Shown: piece by piece, positions 46,470 through 58,161 of the stretch
Layout of the letters: each line of letters begins with the position of its first letter
Position numbering within the stretch: the first letter of the stretch is position 1
NCBI RefSeq assembly: GCF_020509005.1
Contig: NC_063016.1
Location: 4,774,001-4,838,000, forward strand
Source of the DNA: Fulvia fulva
Lineage: Eukaryota; Ascomycota; Dothideomycetes; Mycosphaerellales; Mycosphaerellaceae
Reading direction: 5' to 3'
Length of the DNA stretch: 64,000 nt
The notes under the pieces: model-generated
Database searches by the model: none
What the model saw: the letters and a program-made list of their open reading frames with translations, nothing else
Told to the model about the DNA's origin: nothing
Program-made: the position numbers and the translations under genes

Positions 46470-48099
46470 CGTAGATAAATAACTAGCTACCGACATTAGT
46501 AAGTTATATAAACATAAAGATACGATAGAGGCTACGACTTAGCTAGTAGCCGGTAAGCCCGTTAAGCTCCTTTATAAGAATAAGACCGACGACAAATATA
46601 TAATACTAATCGATAGTATAATCTATATTAAGGACCGATATAGCGGATATAGCCTTTTTATCTCGCCTATAGACGCTAAAGAGAATACTCTATATATACG
46701 TATTATTAAAGCCTTCTACGATACGCTAGTAGTAGGACACCTAGGAAAGACTACTACGAGTAGATTAGTATTACGGTACTATATATAGCCTCGAATAACT
46801 CGTTTTATTAGGTCCTTCGTACGCGCCTATCGGACATACCGTAATAGCCGTAGTATTAATAAACCTTAATACGGGCTACTTATACCGCTACTAGTTCTAT
46901 TCGATACTTAGGACGATGTCGTAATAGACTTTATAGTCGATCTACCCCTAGCGAGGTACACGGTAGATAGCTAGATCTACGAGAACGTACTTATAGTTAC
47001 AAACCGCTTAGGGAAGGATCGACATTATATTCCTATCCTCGAGATAATAGCCGAATATATCGCCTATATCTATATTAAGTATATCTTTTTACGCTACGGC
47101 CTACCGAAGACAATTATATTAGACCGCGGGCCTTAGTAGATCTCCGCCTTTTAGGGGCGGCTCTATAAGCTACTATAGATTAAACGTAAGATATTAACGG
47201 GTTACTATCCGGAGACCAATAGTTAAAGCGAAAATACGAATAAGATAATAGAACAATATTTACGCGTATTTATTAGCTATATATAGGACGATTAGCTAGA
47301 TTAGTTACCTCTTATAGAGTTTACCGCTAACGACTACGTCTCTAAGACTATAGGAGTAAGCCCGTTTATAGTAGATATTAGTAAGAACCTACGATACGCT
47401 AATACTAAATTTAACCTACTATAAGTATTACTACTATATAAGTAACGGCTCGACGTATAATCTACTAACGTATTCGCTCGCCGTATAACTAACCTAAGAT
47501 ATAGACTTCGGGATTTAATAGAAATAGTATAAGTAAGCTAGGTAGATTATACTAACGATTACCGTACGATTATACTACGATACGAGGTCGGTAATCTAGT
47601 CTACCTTAGTACGCGTTACTAGCGAACGAAGCGACTATTAAAGAAGCTCGACTACCGCTACGTAGGGCTATACGCAATTATAGAAGTCCTACCGTACGAT
47701 ACGTATTATCTAGACCTACTAAGCTCCCTTAGTAATCTCTATAACGGGTTTTATACTAATCTACTCTAACTAGCCTACGCGCTAGTCTCTAGTTAAGTTT
47801 AGCTACCGCCTACCCTAATCGAAGTAGAGGACGATAATAGCGATAAGAGCGCGTAATAGGTGTTAGACGAGGTCATAGACGTTAAGAGCTCGCTACCGCT
47901 AGGCCTAGTACCTTATAGTAGGAGGAAAGAGCAAAGATATAAATACCTAGTATAATAGGTAGGTTATAGTAAGCCTACTAAGGAGCCCGCTAAGGAGTTA
48001 ATAGATACTACCGCCGCCTCTATTATAGACTTCTACTATAACTATCCTACGAAGGATAGGCTAGCCGGCTTTACGCTACTACTAGGGTAGATTCCTAAT

Positions 48100-48339
48100 T
48101 ATTACGAATATAGGTTAGTAGGTATATCGTACGGTACTAAGACTAACTTAGTATATACTAAGTTAGTCGAGACAATAGTACGGTAATACTACCGAGACAC
48201 CGTACGAATAGTAGGAGCGACTTAGAGGACCTAAAGTTGCTTAGCTAGTTAGTACGAGACTGTCGGAGGAACTGCCGTCGTAGGATAAGATATAGGTAAA
48301 ACCGATAAGGCGTAGTAAAACAGAACTAGGACTAGAGTA
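48100..48339 (+). repeat. 5' LTR of copia, incomplete
   Basis: Starts TATTACGAATATAGG. It matches 52125-52364 closely, and homology ends at AGAGTA. Confidence 0.85.
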
Positions 48340-49040
48340 CCTAGAAGTAACCGGAAAAGAAGTCCTACGAAGAGCTAGTCCGGGATCTAGAGAAGGCCTA
48401 AAACGCCCTTAAGAAGTCTAGGAGACAGTAGAAGGATAGGAGAAGCCAATCCGATAACAAGACAAAGGTAAAGGCGATACGAGCCTATACCTTACGAGAA
48501 AGCGATACCGAGGAAATATACGACGACGAAGTCGCCTCTTCTACTACCGAAGTAAAAGGTAAGTTTCCCGCCTCTAAATAGTTACTAGACTCCTATACCT
48601 CCTTATATATAACTAATAATAAGTCTCTATTTAGATCGCTTAGGAAACTAGCGAGAAGGAAAGTAATTAAAGTCGGTAGGGGGTACCTAGATATATTCTA
48701 TAAAGGAATAGTAACTATAGGAGGCCTAACGGGGAAATAAATTACGCTAGAGAAGGTCTTATTTGTTCCTAATCTCGGAGTTAATCTAGTTTTATAGAGG
48801 TAGTTTAGTAAGTAATTCGATATCAAACCTCTAAACTTTATACTTAAGTATAAGAGCGGAAAGCCTATCGTACGAATAGTACTACGAGGGGGGGTACCGG
48901 TAGTATCTTCGATATCCGACTCCCTAAACTAGGTAGATAATAGACTACCGGAGATACTATACGAGGAAGCTCTAGCTACGGTAACTACCGAGGATTAGTA
49001 GGAGCTTTAGTATAGAAGATTCGTATACCTAGGTAAAGGA

Positions 49041-49247
49041 TTGCTCCGGAACGTCTATAGGGTAAGTAATAAGAAGGACCCGATTCCTATCCTAGACGAG
49101 TATAACTATAAGGTATACTCTATCGCGAATATACGGAAGTTTAAAGGCGCTATCGTAGAACGAAAGAACGAAAGACTTGCGCTTATATCTATCGATATCT
49201 ACGGACTCTTCGAAAATACAATATCTAGGCTAGGTTTTAAATACTAG
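49041..49247 (+). pseudogene. copia pol fragment (pre-integrase and integrase start)
   Basis: The longest stop-free piece of the copia polyprotein in the window, about 68 residues. It contains RNVYRVSNKKDP and LALISIDIYGLFE with the first integrase Asp. It is not an independent gene: the same frame holds copia sequence on both sides, broken by TAG. Confidence 0.8.
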
Positions 49248-52200
49248 CTAGAGATCGTAGATAACTTCTTAAGAAAGAAGTAGGTGATCCCGCTTAAGAA
49301 CAAATCCGACGTACCGTAAGTACTACGATAATAGCGGCTAACTATAGAGAAAGTATCGAAATACTACGTAAGAGTAGTACGGAGTAATAATATACCTAAG
49401 CTACTAATAGTTCTAAAAGAATAGGAGAAAGAATCGGGGGTTTAATACGATACGACGGATACTTATAACTCTATACAAAACGGAGTAGTAGAAAGGTTAA
49501 TCTAGGTATCGGAGAACGCGATCCGCGTAATACTCGAGGAATCGGGAATGCCGGTAGAATTCTAGCCTAAAGCGCTAGAGGAATAGGCGGTTATATATAA
49601 CCTACTACCGAACGGACCGTTACTTAATAGTATCTAACTTTCGCCGGAAGAAGCATTTACTAGCAAAGTACCGACGGTAGATTACCTAAGAGTATAGGGT
49701 TATAGGGTAGTAGTTTACGTAGAACCGAAATTATATCTAAAAGGGCTACGATAGGATAAGTTAATAAACCGGGGTAAGGAAGCTATTTTCGTTAGATACG
49801 GTTAATCGACTAAGTAATAGTTGTTCTAGGAGCTAGATATACGAGCTATTAGGTAGTATAGTTAAGTAGATTAGTTCGAAAACGAAAAGGGGGGAGATCT
49901 AGACTTAGGTATCTCCTTTACGAACTAACCTAGTAGGGTACCCGAACGAAGGCTAGTCGGTCGACTACCGGCGGTCTCGCGATCACTACTAGTTTAGCGA
50001 CTAGCGGATACCCCGATAGTAATCTTACGATCCTCGGGTAGTATAATACCCTAAACTACTAAAGTAGCCGAGTCCTCTATAGAAGAACCGACCTAGCTAA
50101 TCCCCGCTCCCTACGTAGAGACCGAACCCGCTACGGCTAAGGACGAAGGACTAACTGTCTTAAGACCGCTCTATATCTAACTTCCCGGTAGACTAGATAA
50201 TATCGCGGACTATAAGAAGATCGAGGAAACCCCGGAGCTACCGGAACTAATTATCCGGAGGAAAAGGACTAGGGATCCTAACGATAACTACGGCTAGGAC
50301 TAGGACTATAGGGCTAAGTACTATAAAGCTATAATAGCTTTGTTCTACTAACTACTATAGGTAAATAATAGACTTACCGATACCGACGAACGTATATTTA
50401 TAGCTACGGTAGAGGAACTATTCGACGAAGTCTAAGAATACGCCTTTACTATATTTAGACCCGGTATTGCCTCCTAATAGGAAGTACCTATCCCGAAGAT
50501 ATATAAGGCCACGGTAGGGGATCCTAAATAGGGCTACTTATAGAAGGACGCTATTAATACCGAGCTGCCCTCGTTATTAAGTAATAACACCTAGGAAACG
50601 GCTATTGCTCTAAGGGGGGCGAATATAGTTACTTCTAAGTAGGTCTTTAACGTAAAGAGACTTATTAGCGGAGCAATCGAATAGTTTAAGGCAAGACTTG
50701 TCGTAAGAGGGTTTTTATAGAAATTCGGCGTTAACTTTAAAGAGATCTTTATACCTATAGTACGCTATAACACCCTAAGGGTCTTTATAGTAGTAGTTTA
50801 CGAGCGGGATCTCGAGATATACTAGGTCGACGTCAATAATACGTTTACCTAAAGCTACCTAGCCGAAGACATCTATATAAAACCCCTACTAGGAGTCGAA
50901 ACCCTACCGAACACGGTCCTTAAGGTACTCCGGAGTCTCTACGGCCTAAAGTAGGTAGCTAGAGACTAGAATAAGGTCTATATCGCTACGTTAGTTAAAA
51001 TAGGATTCTACTAGTCCGAGGTAGACCTATATCTCCTAACTTATACTAAGAGAGACATTATACTACTTATCTATATAGATAATATACCTATTAAAGTACT
51101 AAGGTTAGCCGACATCTTATAGTTCAAGAAGCAGTTCGCGTAATACTTTAAGATTAAGGATCTCGGGGAATTAGAGAAACTACTAGGACTAAAGATTACT
51201 CGCGATAGGCGCAACGGTACCCTAAAACTCGACTAGGGCTATTATATCCGTAAGGCCCTTACTAAAATAGACATAGCAAAAGAAAAGGCAAGCCTAATAC
51301 TCTTGCTAATAGATAGTTACAATAATCTCCGTCCTATAGCCCTAAACGACGAGAGATATAGTAAGGATAACTACTAGAGCGATAATAGGACCTAGATATA
51401 GCTAATAACTATAACGAGACCGGACCTAGCCTTCCTACTCGGAAGAACTAGTATATATGTCGCGGATCTAATAAAGCGGTATATAAAAGTACTAAAGAAG
51501 GTCTCGAGATACCTAAGGTCGTTCCCCGACCTAGGGTTAATATTTAGACGTAGTAGCGGTACCCTAACCGGATACTTAGACTCCGACTATACGATAGATC
51601 GAGTAGATAGGGTCTTAATTCTAGGACATATCTAGCTAGTATACGGTACGCCTATATCCTAGATAAGTAAGAAGCAAAAGTCTATAGTAACCTCTACTAT
51701 AGAGGTAGAATTTATAGCGATAAACGCCGCCGCGAAACAATCCTAGTTCCTAGCGGCTATCCTCCGAGAGATAAACTACCCGGGGCTCGTAGGAGACTGC
51801 TCTTTCTAACTAATAGTCCTGGCCGACAAGAGTACCGTCGACAAACTAAGACTAGTACGCCTTATAGAGGATAACTAGGCGGCTCTAACCTTAGTTAAGG
51901 ACGCCTATATCTACGAAAGATCTAAGTATATTAATATTACCTATAACTATATTAGGTACCTCTAGTAGTAGAGGAAGATTAAAGTAGAGTACTACTATAC
52001 TAAGGAGATAGTAGTAGATAGTTTGACTAAACCGCTAGCCGGTCCCTAGTTCTAGACCTTCGTATAATAGCTATAGCTAGTATAGTAGGAACAATCGTTC
52101 CTTACCTTACGACCTAAGTAGGAGTACTACGAATATAGGTTAGTAGGTATATCGTACGGTACTAAGACTAACTTAGTATATACTAAGTTAGTCGAGATAA

Positions 52201-52449
52201 TAGTACGGCAATACTACCGAGACACCGTACGAATAGTAGAAGCGACTAAGAGGACCTAAAGTCGCTTAGCTAGTTAGTACGAGACTGTCGGAGGAACTGC
52301 CGTCGTAGGATAAGATATAGGTAAAACCGATAAGGCGTAGTAAAACAGAACTAGGACTAGAGTAATATCCCTCTATATAGGTATAAGAGACGTAGTCTCT
52401 ATACCGATAGTAGAGATACCTTTAGTACTAAACACTATTCTACTATATA

Positions 52450-55400
52450 GATAGATAGATAGATTTGTCATTCCCCTATTCTAGGACCCTATCCGGCCTA
52501 TATAGGTATATATCTATTATTATATATAAAGGGAAACCCGAATAGGTGAAAACCCTTCCCGCCGCCGACTACTCCTTATCTAGTTTAGCTTTCCCTCTGA
52601 ACGTACGTAGTCTATGTCACTACCCCGTTAGCCCCCGCTCCTAGCCGGTCTCGTCGCGCTACGTCGTGTCCTATCTTCCTATACTGCTCCTACTAGGCGG
52701 TACTATTCTAGCCAGCCCTTCTCTAGTATCTAGTTCGTAATACGCCGTAGGTCCTTAGCGTTATTAAGAAGTGCCCTAATCGTCCGGTTCCTCGCCTTTG
52801 CTATCTACTCCCCCCTTCCTAGCGACCATCTCGGACAGACGAGGAGTACGTACCGTACGTTTAAGGAGCGATAGCCGTAGGGGCAGCTAGTATTCGTATA
52901 TCCTAGAACCTTCCTCTATAATAGGTACCCCTAGAGGCCGATGTGTTCGCTTCGTAGTTAGGTTACTATACTACTCTATGCCCTCGTAAGGCGGTAGTAG
53001 ATAAGCTTCGGGGGGTACTTAACCGCGGATTTTGTAGCTAACTATTCCTTAGGTTGTCCCGCTAGCTAAGGGCGTCCACTATGCCCTATAACCTAGTTGT
53101 TCCACCTCTCTTTCTATAGTTGCTCTATAAATGATTTCTTACCTTCCTATTATATTACTAGCTATTCGTCCCTTGCCCTATAGTTCGGCTCGTTTACGGG
53201 TCGAATGCCCCTATACGCTAGTACTAATTCGCGGGCCCTTACGACTACACTAGCGATGACCTTCTATACTAGGTACTATACCGACTTGCCTAAGTAGGAG
53301 GTCCGTAGTCCCTAGATATATAGGTCAATCGGCGGTATAGCGGTCTCGTACTTAAGCATCCTCGTTAGTGTCGACTTATATACCCCGGTGACCTTCCTTA
53401 GGCATTAGTTTTAGATCTTCGCTAGCGGCGCGACGAGTCCCTTCGAAAGGCAGGCCCTCTCGCCTAAGAACTACACTTAGCTACTATAGGTAAGGACTGG
53501 CCGTACGATAGCCGTATATAGAAGTCGTAACTACCGGAAGTCCGCCCCCTATATAGACGTAGTAAGCCTCTAGTATAATGCTATATTCTGTTTAGCTTTC
53601 CGTAATATTACCTATACGTACTTTATCTACCGTAGCGCCGGGTCTACCTATAGTCCGAGGATCCTAAGCTAATTTACCGGGTTAGTCGTATACCCCTATA
53701 TCTAGATAGAAGTATATATGTTATAGAACCGTAGCCGGCGCGTAAAGTATATTAGATTGTACTTTTCTAGGGTAAACCGAGCCCTATACCTCCGAGCCTA
53801 GTCCTCGTAGATCTTATGCTTCTCTTCTAGTAGCCTATAGTTCTCCTTAGTCGAGGAAGACTACGCTAGGATGTTTATGTCGTCTACAAAGCCGCTCGTA
53901 GCGGTGTTCTGGGATTCTAGGGCTAGGAGTAGCGTCGCTATAAAGAAGAGGAACAGAATAGGTACTAGCGTTAAGCCTTACGGGATTCTAGTATAGACTA
54001 CTTGAAATGGGCTTCTATACTAGCCGACTAGGATCGACGTACTACGGTTTTAGAGGTAGGACCGTACGAAGTTAACAAGCTACTTAGGGAGTCCTTTCGA
54101 CCTTAGGATGTAGAGTAGCCGCGGGTATAACACGTAGTCGAAGGCTCCCGATATGTCTAGGCTAAGTAAGGAAGCCACCTTGTCCCTATTCTTATACTAG
54201 ATAGCCTTTACCTAAGAGGTAATAAGTTCTATCGCGGATAGCGTCGATCGCTATAGGCGCGTACCTATCTAGGTGTCCGGGAGTAGGGAGTGTTCCTCTA
54301 CCGCCTCGGAGAGTCTCGTTATAACTAGCTTCTTAAGCGCCTTCCTAAGAGTGTTAAGGAGCGCAATTAGGCGGTACGACTTTACCTACGTATAGTCTTC
54401 CTTCTACGGCTTACGTAGGACCACTGTCGTCGATTGTTTAAAAGCTATCGGGTGGTACCCGGTCTATAGGCAGGCGTTAAAGATCGCTATAACTACTAGG
54501 GCTAGTTGATCTCTACACTTCTTTAGTAGCTCGTTTAGGATTACGCCCTAGGGCTTTCTTCGCCGGCAACTTCCTTAGTATAGCGGCAACTTCTCCCTCG
54601 GACACCTCCTATTAGACCGCGATACTAGGGGCTAGGGGAGTAGAGCTGTTTATATCGCTTAGATTAGCCTCGACTAGGGGCGGGAAGAACTTACTAGCTA
54701 GTAGACGCGCCTTGGCCTCGGGGTCGCTAACCGGGCTACTAGGCGATTGTAGCGCTAGGATAGAGAAGGAGGGGCCCTATATAGGGTCCTATCGGGCCCA
54801 TTTCGCTAGCTTCTACATCCTCTCTAGCTTACCGGCGATTTCTTCTACTATAGCCCTCTAGCCGACTGCTTTCTCCCTTTGTATTATAGCTTTCTTCTAT
54901 TAGTATGCCTCCCTATATACGTTCTAGGCCTCCTCGCTATAGCTGCTCGTCTATACCCGGCGGGCTCTCCTTACTTCTCTTACTACCGTAGTACACTCCG
55001 GCGTCTAGTATAGTTTAGATAATATCGTTAGTTAGGTAAGCGGAACGTAAAGTAAGGTCGCTTTTCTTATTTCGTCTGTCAACCCCTAGACTGCTTCGTC
55101 TATCTCGTCTTTACTATTGTATTACTACTACGCGATCTGGACTAGCCTCTTAGAGTTATCGAGGTACGCCTAGATGTTAGCCTAGTAGGCCTTTCCCTAG
55201 TTTAGCTTAGGGGTTCTCGCTAGTATACGTTATATCTATGTCGTAATAGAGGTCCTAACTAGCATGTGGTCTAACGACGCCTCGAGTTTATATTCGATCC
55301 TATAGTAGGTTACCGTATAGTAGTAGCTATCTAAGATCTAGGAGAGGTCGATCGTGCCTTAGAGTCCCCCTCTCTTCTAGGTGCCTAGGTCCTTCGGGGT

Positions 55401-57430
55401 ATTAAGGGTAATTACGTTACTCGCCATTAAGTCGAGTACTTCGTCGGCTATAGGGTACGACTGTATAAGGCTTTCCTAGGAAGGGTAGTGTATATTAAAG
55501 TCTCCTACTACGATGTAGCACCCTTGTCTCTTAAGCGTACTGTCTAGGTGTCTATAGACCCTAAGGTCGCGGCTAGACCTCGAGGCTAGCGGTTATATAT
55601 ATATATATATTATATATCTAAGTACTACCTATATAGAGGGAGGTAATATTGCCCCCGCCTTCTTCGTCTATATAGTATACTACCTCCTAGTCGGATTCTA
55701 GTATGTCCTTACTAATATAGAAGTACGTACGGGGTCTACCGTCGCTTCGTAGGTATATCGTATAGCCTAGTAACTTATAGGTCATTAGTCTCTTATAGTA
55801 CGGGTTAATCTATAGCTCCTAGATTACTAGGACGTAGTAGACGTACGGGTCCGCCTCGTATAGGAAATGGTTCTATACTATATCCTTGCTATAGTTAACG
55901 TTATACTAGATAATACTAAGCGTGTCGAGGCTAGTTATCGTTATCGGCAATTATTTCCTCTATAGCGTCCTATATCCTACTGCCTTATACGTCCTAGTCT
56001 ACGCCTATCGGCTATATACTAAAGGGGAGCCGGGCCTAGTTAGATTCCCTCGCCGTAGCTAGTAGAGCACGTGGCCTCCCGTACGCCCTAGGTTGCGTAT
56101 CCTTTATATCGTTCTCGGCCCTAGGGCGCTTATACCCGACCGCCGCTAGTTAGTTCCGGTATAGGCTAGCCTTACGGTCGCCGTAGAATCTTAGGGCGAC
56201 GGTTCTGTTTGTGATTGCCTTGTTTTTCGCTAGTTTCCGCTATAGGCATTCCGTACTATACGATAGGTAGTACCCCGGACAGTTCGCGTACTGTCTCGTA
56301 GTTAATATATAGTCCCTAGATATATAGTCTCCTATATAGTTCGAGCAGGCCTACTTGTTTATACACGTGTAGGTTTGGTGTCTATACTATTAGCATTTGA
56401 AGCATTAGAGGACACGAAAGGATAAGGAGTGCTTTTCTACTATCTTAAGGCTATATTGCTAGACTAGGCCTTGTTCTATCGCTAGATCCGCCGCTTTCGC
56501 GTCTTATAGCTATACTATTAGCGCCGAGGCCTTCTTACCTTCTAGCCATTTCCTATAGAGCCAAGTCGCCTTCTGGATTAGAGAGTTAAGAGTGACCGGG
56601 TTGTCCTCTTAGAGAGCGCGTAGGTGACCGTAGTTAGTTAGGTCAAACTCCTTAGGTATGTCGTAGACTAGGATCGTGAATTGTTTCGTTAAGACCTTCG
56701 CTAATACCGTAACCTTAGATGCCTACTATAGCTATGCCTCTAGGTACCTCCTAGCAGTAGTAGAGCTAGTATAGATCTATAGAGTGCCGTTGGACTATTA
56801 GTTCACTACGACCACCTCTAGTTAGTTAATTCGTTAGGCGAGCTCCTTGTTCGATAGCTTCGTAACTTCGGCCTAGTCTTCCTTTGCTATAATACGGATC
56901 GTAACTATATCGTACGTTAGGCGGGGGCCTAGTATCGATACCGCGACCGATGCCTAGCTATAGGGGTGTTGATTCCGGGTGGCCTTGCTAATCGCCTAGG
57001 ACGTCGTCCTTATTTCTTATTGCCCTCGGTAATACGATAGTATAAGCGCCGTACGTAGCTAAGTGATCATTACCTATAGAGACCGGTAAGGGAGCTGATC
57101 GTTAGTTTCTATACTTTTTGCGTCCTCTATAAGTTGCTACTAGTTGTCTTAGGGGGGCTTCGCCTATAGGGCCGTAGGCGCCGTTAGTACCGTAGCCTAG
57201 GCTACTATTGCCTAGGAGTTGCCTAATGTAGCTAGGCACCTCCGCGGCGTTTAGAGCTGAAGAAACAGGGTGAAGAGAGCTTCAAGCTGTCTAGATTAAA
57301 TAAGGTAGAACTCCCTCAGTCCTAGGGGTAGTGGCCTGCTTTGTATATCGTTAGAATGGCCTTAATAAGAGCTTTCGAATGTGTCTTGTTTTGGCGCCTC
57401 CCTTAGACGATTGATATTTAGGGATTCGTT
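52450..57430 (-). mobile_element. LINE 4, full-length, heavily RIP-altered
   Basis: 4981 bp on the minus strand, with 13-bp target duplication ATTCTACTATATA (52437-52449 and 57431-57443) in the copia 3' LTR. Reading the minus strand: ORF1 relic with knuckle CFKCQ near 56395, endonuclease around 55500-55900, reverse transcriptase (VASLLSLDISGAFDYV near 54155, SGFVDDINI near 53890) and tail (TCTA)n. Its length matches LINE 2 within 3 bp. A short (TA)n run lies at about 55592-55612. The last 185 bp at its 5' end (57246-57430) are not RIP-altered. Confidence 0.87.
57246..57430 (-). other. RIP-free 5' end of LINE 4
   Basis: Intact CA and TG dinucleotides return abruptly at about 57246 and persist to the target duplication, while the body of LINE 4 has almost none. 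No coding sense. It is either a 5' UTR that was single-copy when RIP acted or a captured sequence. Confidence 0.5.
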
Positions 57431-57780
57431 ATTCTACTATATACCTTCGTATACTATATTAGTCCTTCCTCCTTCCCTATTACGTATCCTCACTTCCGTA
57501 TATATACATACTATACCTGTTTAACACTAATAAGGATATACCCGAAGACGTCGTAAACGCTTTATTAATAACTATAACTAACCTAGTAACTATAGAAGGG
57601 CTACGCGAATTAATTACGCGGCCACTTTAAGAAAGATAACCGATAGTTAGTAAGATACCGGACTGACGAAGGAGACGGATAATATAGAAGATATAGAGGA
57701 CGATATAGAAGATAATGTTATATTCGTAGCGGCAATAATACGAGCTTAAGGGACTAAGCGCGATTTAAGAGGGGGGGTAG

Positions 57781-57941
57781 AATTACGGCCCTAGGCCTAG
57801 TAAATAGATAGCTAGTACGTAGGTTACGTAACTACGCGTACTAGCGTAACACCTCGGCTTATATATAGCCTCGGCGTACCTCGCGCTCCTCTTTCCTATA
57901 TACCTAGCTACTCTATATTAACACGACTATAAGCTACTATA
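57781..57941 (+). repeat. 3' LTR of gypsy B
   Basis: 161 bp, same family as the gypsy A and C LTRs but more diverged. It follows the polypurine tract directly. A 59-bp AT-rich spacer (57942-58000) separates it from gypsy C. Confidence 0.85.
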
Positions 57942-58000
57942 TTTATAGAGCTAATTACGCCTATTTAAAAGCCCGTCTTATCGAAGTTATAGATATCCTT

Positions 58001-58161
58001 TATTACGGCCCTAGGCCTAGCAAATGTCTAGCTAGCACGTGGGTCACGTGACCGCGCGTACTAGCGTAGTACCTCGGCTTATATATAGCCTCGGCGTACC
58101 TCGCGCTCCTCTTTCCTACGTACCTAGCTACTTTATATCAATACGACTATAAACCGTTATA
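58001..58161 (+). repeat. 5' LTR of gypsy C
   Basis: 161 bp, starts TATTACGGCCC (TGTCACGGCCC in gypsy A) and ends CCGTTATA. Confidence 0.9.

Larger units (their letters stand above)
48100..57526 (+). mobile_element. copia element, RIP-altered, split by LINE 4
   Basis: Flanked by the CTAAT duplication. 5' LTR part 48100-48339, body to 52124, 3' LTR 52125-52449 plus 57444-57526 (408 bp in total, ending TTTAACA). The 5' and 3' LTRs match for 240 bp, after which the 5' copy runs straight into internal sequence, so its last 170 bp are lost. On the plus strand: GAG-pre-integrase and integrase (LLRNVYRVSNKKDP near 49045, SIDIYGLFE near 49190, NGVVERLI near 49480), reverse transcriptase (VDVNNTFT near 50830, LLIYIDNIPIKVL near 51065) and RNase H (STIEVEFIAINAAAKQS near 51705). 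Many stops. Confidence 0.87.
52125..57526 (+). repeat. 3' LTR of copia, split by LINE 4
   Basis: Pieces 52125-52449 and 57444-57526. A purine-rich AAGTAGGAG precedes it. The end TTTAACA is followed by target duplication CTAAT. Confidence 0.82.
46470..57941 (+). mobile_element. gypsy B, 5'-truncated Ty3 element split by copia
   Basis: It starts abruptly next to gypsy A, already in the region before integrase. Parts are 46470-48099 and 57532-57941. Readable pieces are the integrase zinc region (VVGHLGKTTTSRLVLRYY near 46735), the integrase core and C-terminus to about 47760, a terminal tail, a polypurine tract GAGGGGGGGTAG (57769-57780) and the 3' LTR. It is related to, but clearly diverged from, gypsy A and C. 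The copia target duplication is CTAAT at 48095-48099 and 57527-57531. Confidence 0.8.
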
